Assembly: GCF_002723915.1 (NCBI RefSeq) | Contig: NZ_BEWL01000010.1 | Span: 1-64,000 of the forward strand | Origin: Gluconobacter albidus | Lineage (GTDB): Bacteria > Pseudomonadota > Alphaproteobacteria > Acetobacterales > Acetobacteraceae | DNA length: 64,000 nucleotides | Reading direction: 5' to 3' | Shown: positions 60,621 through 64,000 of the stretch, one piece after another | Layout of the letters: every line of letters starts with the position of its first letter | How positions within the stretch are numbered: position 1 is the first letter of the stretch | Notes under the pieces: generated by a model | Databases searched by the model: none | What the model was told of the DNA's origin: nothing | The model's input: the letters and a program-made list of their open reading frames with translations, nothing else | Made by a program: the position numbers and the translations under genes

Positions 60621-61529
60621 TCAAGCCCTGGAAACAGAACAGGGAGTATTCGCGGGTTTCATGATGCTTTCCACGAAATCCGCAAACTGCCGGGCTTTGG
60701 CCGTCATCATCCGTCCGGCCGGGAATACCGCCCACAGATCAATCGAAGCCAGAGACCAGGCTTCGAGAACGCGAACAACGGCGCCGTCTTCAAGCTCGGG
60801 CGCGAACATCCAGTCGGATGCGATGGTCAGTCCCATGTCGGCCAGAACGGCGGCTCTGATGCCCTCCGCAGCACTGACTTTGAGACGTCCGCTGACAGAG
60901 ACTGACACGGCGGCTCCATCTCGCAGGAATGACCACGAACTTGGCAACTGGCTGTAGATAATTGCCTCATGGGTCGCCAGATCCGCAGGAGACTGGGGTA
61001 TGCCTGCGCGTTTGAGATAGGCGGGGGTGGCGAGGACCGAGCGTCCCCCGGTCGCCACCCTCCGGGCAACGGCCGTGGAGTCCGCAAGCGTTCCCATACG
61101 CAGCGAAATATCCACGCCTTCCGCTACAAGGTCGATCATCCGGTCATCGAGAATGATCTCAACTGTCAGATGAGGATTCTGCGCCAGAAACAGCGGCAGT
61201 TTCGGGATGATGTGCAGCCTTGCGAACGTTGTCGCAGCTGACACCCTTAACCGGCCTGAAAGACCCGCCCCCGCGCCTTTTGCAGCAAGTTCAGCCTCGT
61301 CGGCTTCCTGAATCGCATTCCGTGCCCGCTCATAAAAATTCTGCCCTGCCTCTGTCGGTGTCAGACCATGGGTGGAGCGGATGAGAAGACTGACCTGAAG
61401 TCGGGCTTCAAGCTGCGCTATGGTTTTGGAAACCGCCGGCTGTCCTACACCAAGCTGTCGTGCGGCTGCCGAAAACGATCCCGTGTCCACCACCCGTATG
61501 AAGGTGGCCATTGCCTGATAACGATCCAT
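60621..61529 (-). CDS. LysR-family regulator
   Basis: A 302-residue LysR regulator of the CrgA/DmlR-like branch: MDRYQAMATFIRVVDTGS, VGQPAVSKTIAQLEARL, THGLTPTEAGQNFYERA, then an effector domain with VEGVDISLRMG-like AEGVDISLRMG. GGAGGAAT just upstream of ATG 61529 fixes the start. Its stop is six bases from the end of the hydratase pseudogene (convergent), so it may be unrelated to that operon; it is divergent from the small ORF and peroxiredoxin-like gene, its more likely targets. Confidence 0.88.
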   Translation of the reverse strand: MDRYQAMATFIRVVDTGSFSAAARQLGVGQPAVSKTIAQLEARLQVSLLIRSTHGLTPTEAGQNFYERARNAIQEADEAELAAKGAGAGLSGRLRVSAATTFARLHIIPKLPLFLAQNPHLTVEIILDDRMIDLVAEGVDISLRMGTLADSTAVARRVATGGRSVLATPAYLKRAGIPQSPADLATHEAIIYSQLPSSWSFLRDGAAVSVSVSGRLKVSAAEGIRAAVLADMGLTIASDWMFAPELEDGAVVRVLEAWSLASIDLWAVFPAGRMMTAKARQFADFVESIMKPANTPCSVSRA

Positions 61530-61645
61530 AATATTCCTCCAGGGAATGATCCTTATCGCCTTGGGCCCTCTGCCCTGTCGAGCATGGAAGAGGCATTTTT
61601 CATTCGTCACCCCAACAGGCCGGGTTGTGAAGGAAGGGTTCAGAG

Positions 61646-61843
61646 ATGTTCGGTTCACTCATACGCATCACGTCTGGCTCCGCCATAACGGATGGTCTTG
61701 TGGCTTTTCATCTGACGGGCAGCCTGCTGCACGTCGCTTCCACCCTGCTGGGACATATGTTCTCCGGCCTGTCAGCGGCCCTGACATCAGACGCCGCATC
61801 CTCTTTGGAAGGAAATACCCATGTCTCTTCAGGCAAAACTTGA
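61646..61843 (+). CDS. Possible small protein upstream of peroxiredoxin gene
   Basis: A 65-codon frame starting MFGSLIRITSGSAITDG, with a good ribosome-binding site (GGAAGGG, seven bases before the ATG) and a hydrophobic central part (LLHVASTLLGHMFSGL). It overlaps the start of the peroxiredoxin-like gene by 23 bases. I do not recognise a family. It could be a translated leader coupled to the downstream gene, a small membrane-associated protein, or chance. Confidence 0.35.
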   Translation: MFGSLIRITSGSAITDGLVAFHLTGSLLHVASTLLGHMFSGLSAALTSDAASSLEGNTHVSSGKT

Positions 61844-62498
61844 TGCTTTCAAAGCCGATTTTGAAGCCGGAAAGCCGCCTTACAATGTTCCGGCCTCGGT
61901 CATTGAAATCATGCATCGTGCAACCGCAGAGCTGATCGCCTCGGGCGCAGCGGGGAATGCGCTCAAAGCGGGCGACACGGCTCCGTCTTTCATCCTGAAC
62001 GACCCTGACGGCGCTCCGGTGTCTTCGTCCGAACTTCTGGCGAAAGGTCCGCTGGTCCTCAGTTTTTATCGCGGCGTGTGGTGCCCGTACTGCAACATGG
62101 AGCTTCAGGCCCTTGACGCCGCCTTACCTGCATTCCGGAGGCTGGGCGCAAACCTGATCGCCATTTCACCCCAGACAGCCGTGAACAGCCGTAGATCGGT
62201 CCGCCAGAATAATCTGGATTTCCCCATCCTGTCGGACGTGCACAACGACATTGCAGCCGCTTTTGGTCTGCGTTTTATAATGCCGGACTATCTTGTGCAA
62301 CTCTACACAAGCCTGAAAAACGACCTGCCGTCATTCAATGGCGATGATAGCTGGACCCTTCCAATGCCTGGACGGTTCGTCATCGGTCAGGACGGCGTAA
62401 TTCTCTATGCCGAGGTCAATCCGGATTATACCCGCCGGCCGGAACCGGAAGATATGCTTCCGGCTCTGCGGAAAGCGGCACAGTCGATCAGCGGATAA
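61821..62498 (+). CDS. Peroxiredoxin-like AhpC/TSA-family protein
   Basis: A 225-residue thioredoxin-fold protein. The active site is RGVWCPYCNMELQ (CxxC, about residue 90), with SFILNDPDGAPVSSSEL before and FPILSDVHNDIAAAFGL after. The N-terminal 45-residue helical extension is usual in this peroxiredoxin-like group. Expected to reduce peroxides or thiols in the cytoplasm. GGAAGGAAA precedes the ATG at 61821. Likely under the divergent LysR regulator at 60621-61529. Confidence 0.82.
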   Translation: MSLQAKLDAFKADFEAGKPPYNVPASVIEIMHRATAELIASGAAGNALKAGDTAPSFILNDPDGAPVSSSELLAKGPLVLSFYRGVWCPYCNMELQALDAALPAFRRLGANLIAISPQTAVNSRRSVRQNNLDFPILSDVHNDIAAAFGLRFIMPDYLVQLYTSLKNDLPSFNGDDSWTLPMPGRFVIGQDGVILYAEVNPDYTRRPEPEDMLPALRKAAQSISG

Positions 62499-62543
62499 TC
62501 TCGACGCAGATGCCGGTCATGACGCTGCTCAATATGAACAGGG

Positions 62544-63758
62544 TCATGACGTGGTCTCACCATTGATGAGAGCCTTCGGCAGAATCATTCCTACTGCCGC
62601 CACCCCACCGAGAAACACGCCCACAATTCCGAGAGCGAGCGGAAGGCTTGCAGCCTGAGCGACGAAGCCGAGCGCGGCCGGCCCGACCAGAATGCCAGAG
62701 TATCCCAGCGTCGTTATGGCCGACACGGCGAGATGTTCAGGCATGAAAGTCTGTCGTCCGACGGCTGAGTACAGAACTGGCACCACATTGGCGCACCCTG
62801 CGCCCACCAGCGCATAGCCCAGCAATGTGACCTGCCAGAGCGGGATAGCGGCCACCAGAAGCATCCCTGATGCGGCCAGCAGGCTTCCGCCCGTGATCAG
62901 CATACGACCGGGAACACGCCGCACCAGCCAGTCTCCCAATAGTCGGCCGATCGTCATAGTAGTGGCAAACGCCACATATCCCAGGCCGGTATAGCGCATA
63001 TCGACATGCCGCACCGTGGCCAGGAATACGGCACTCCAGTCTATGGCGCTCCCTTCGGCCAGAAAAACGATAAAACACATGATCCCGATGATCAGAACGA
63101 TGCCGTGCGGCACCGCAAATGCAGGCCCCTTTCCTGAACTGTTTCGTCCGGTCAGCAGTCCGGACAACGCTAGCCCACTGCCCAGAAGCAATAAAAGAAC
63201 GACCGCAAGAGAGGCCTGAACAGGTGACAGGCCGAGACCGAGCAGACTGCTTACGCCCATGGCCCCGAGTAGGCCGCCCACGCTGAACAGACCATGAAAG
63301 CCGGACATCATCGTTTTCTGGCTGGCGCGCTCGACGATGATGGCCTGCACACTGACGACACAGTCAATTGACCCGACACCGGCCCCAAAGACTGTCAGCG
63401 CGATGGCCAGACCGGGCAGGAAGGCTGAAGACGCCAGAACCGGCAGACTGCAACAGACCGCCAGAGTGGCAATCGCAATGATCCACCGGCAACCGAAACG
63501 CCCGGCCAGACTGCCAGCAATCGGCATGGCAACAATCGATCCCATCCCCAGACACAGAAGGAGCAGGCCGAGATGAGCGTCAGTCAGTTCACACCGCGAC
63601 TTGACGTAGGGAATAATCGGGGCCCATGCCGCACCCGAAAACCCGGCACTGAAAAATGCCAACCGGGTCGCGTGCTGTGCCTTCAGCGAAGCAGGATTGG
63701 GGTTGTCCATCAGACGCAGATTCAAAACCCTCTTGCCAAGAGTTTGTGAAAAATACAT
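62544..63758 (-). CDS. MFS transporter
   Basis: A 404-residue, twelve-helix MFS protein resembling the fucose/YbjJ-like group: RLAFFSAGFSGAAWAPIIPY in helix one, GSIVAMPIAGSLAGRFGCRW, and a second half with MTIGRLLGDWLVRR. AGGA five bases before ATG 63758 supports that start; ATG 63710 (MDNPNPASLK) would also give a complete protein. Substrate unknown. Together with the truncated hydrolase gene upstream on the same strand it may belong to a further amide-degradation unit. Confidence 0.8.
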   Translation of the reverse strand: MYFSQTLGKRVLNLRLMDNPNPASLKAQHATRLAFFSAGFSGAAWAPIIPYVKSRCELTDAHLGLLLLCLGMGSIVAMPIAGSLAGRFGCRWIIAIATLAVCCSLPVLASSAFLPGLAIALTVFGAGVGSIDCVVSVQAIIVERASQKTMMSGFHGLFSVGGLLGAMGVSSLLGLGLSPVQASLAVVLLLLLGSGLALSGLLTGRNSSGKGPAFAVPHGIVLIIGIMCFIVFLAEGSAIDWSAVFLATVRHVDMRYTGLGYVAFATTMTIGRLLGDWLVRRVPGRMLITGGSLLAASGMLLVAAIPLWQVTLLGYALVGAGCANVVPVLYSAVGRQTFMPEHLAVSAITTLGYSGILVGPAALGFVAQAASLPLALGIVGVFLGGVAAVGMILPKALINGETTS

Positions 63759-63864
63759 CGTAGTCCTGCGACCATAAAGCCGCCTTGTAAAGCGCAAAAG
63801 CGGCTGCCCACGTTTTTGAAGCAGGAGCCGCCAGCAGAACAAGGATTTTCAATCCCTGTGAGTT

Positions 63865-64000
63865 TCAGGAAGCCCTCTGACGCAGAAGCCGTTCCAGCAG
63901 ACCGACGCCTACAAGGAAGTCCGGCATTTCCATGCTTTCATCAGGGTTATGGCTTCCGTTCTCATTGCGCACAAAGAGCATTTCCGTAGGAACGCCCTGC
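63865..64000 (-). CDS. M20-family amidohydrolase, C-terminal end (cut by window edge)
   Basis: The last 44 codons of a gene read on the minus strand into the window edge. The peptide contains MLFVRNENGSHNPDES and VGVGLLERLL, matching the C-terminal metal-binding region of N-carbamoyl-amino-acid hydrolases and allantoate amidohydrolases (compare RDGRSHDPEEW in the gene at 56548). No start is visible. It indicates another ureide or hydantoin-type amidohydrolase next to the operon region, separate from the one at 56548. Confidence 0.7.
   Translation of the reverse strand, partial: QGVPTEMLFVRNENGSHNPDESMEMPDFLVGVGLLERLLRQRAS

Noticed and set aside
1-64000. CRISPR arrays, tRNA/rRNA genes, insertion sequences, prophage or integrase genes
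   Set aside because: None found: no regularly spaced repeats, no transposase or integrase motifs, and no tRNA-like cloverleaf noticed.

Overview
The window reads as a chromosomal stretch of an alphaproteobacterium, most likely an acetic acid bacterium (Acetobacteraceae). That placement is inferred from overall protein character, the moderately high GC and the many TonB-dependent receptors; no rRNA, tRNA or other decisive marker is present. Genes are tightly packed in operons, mostly with 4-base ATGA overlaps. I see no insertion sequences, phage genes, tRNAs or CRISPR arrays.

Bases 1-33000 form an organosulfur-scavenging region. It holds a sulfonate-type ABC ATPase/permease pair without its own binding protein, diverging from a DszC/SfnC-like acyl-CoA-dehydrogenase-fold enzyme; a minus-strand operon (SsuD-like monooxygenase, class II aldolase, 3-mercaptopropionate/cysteine-type thiol dioxygenase, four-domain rhodanese) diverging from a LysR regulator; a plus-strand operon (redoxin, flavin reductase, complete SsuABC/TauABC-like transporter); a second binding protein with an NtaA/SnaA-like monooxygenase; and a TonB receptor. 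Then comes a KPN_01858-type luciferase-like monooxygenase with two CMD/AhpD-like proteins, and a dipeptide-type ABC importer (binding protein, two permeases, double ATPase) flanked by two paralogous TonB receptors. The expected flow is outer-membrane uptake, ABC import, FMNH2-dependent C-S cleavage to sulfite, and thiol oxidation.

Bases 33000-45100 are nitrogen and amino-acid metabolism: a NAC-like LysR regulator, aspartate ammonia-lyase, aspartate aminotransferase, a biotin carboxylase/BCCP set that includes one BCCP-like protein without the biotinyl lysine, and the divergent 5-oxoprolinase genes pxpBCA with DMT and MFS transporters. Bases 45110-46895 carry an NsrR-like Rrf2 repressor, a clear NsrR-type operator, and flavohaemoglobin hmp with a strong terminator.

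Bases 47424-60615 are the most notable part: a nine-gene, largely overlapping operon that I interpret as an ergothioneine-utilisation operon. It encodes a LysR protein with two HTH domains, an MFS porter, a TonB receptor, an MHS porter, an ammonia-lyase-fold protein lacking the MIO triad (ergothionase candidate), a dihydropyrimidinase-like hydrolase, an N-carbamoyl-amino-acid hydrolase, a DUF917/thiohydantoin desulfurase and a urocanase homologue lacking the catalytic Cys (thiourocanate hydratase candidate). Together these match the known five-step route from ergothioneine to glutamate, trimethylamine, H2S, CO2 and ammonia. Three of the nine genes are broken: an in-frame TAG in the TonB receptor, an in-frame TAA in the MHS porter, and a one-base frameshift in the hydratase. 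I see no comparable lesion elsewhere in the window, so the operon looks freshly decaying, or it is a strain-specific or sequencing artefact that can be tested.

The window closes with a convergent LysR gene, a small ORF plus peroxiredoxin-like gene, an MFS porter, and the 3' end of an M20-family amidohydrolase cut by the window edge.
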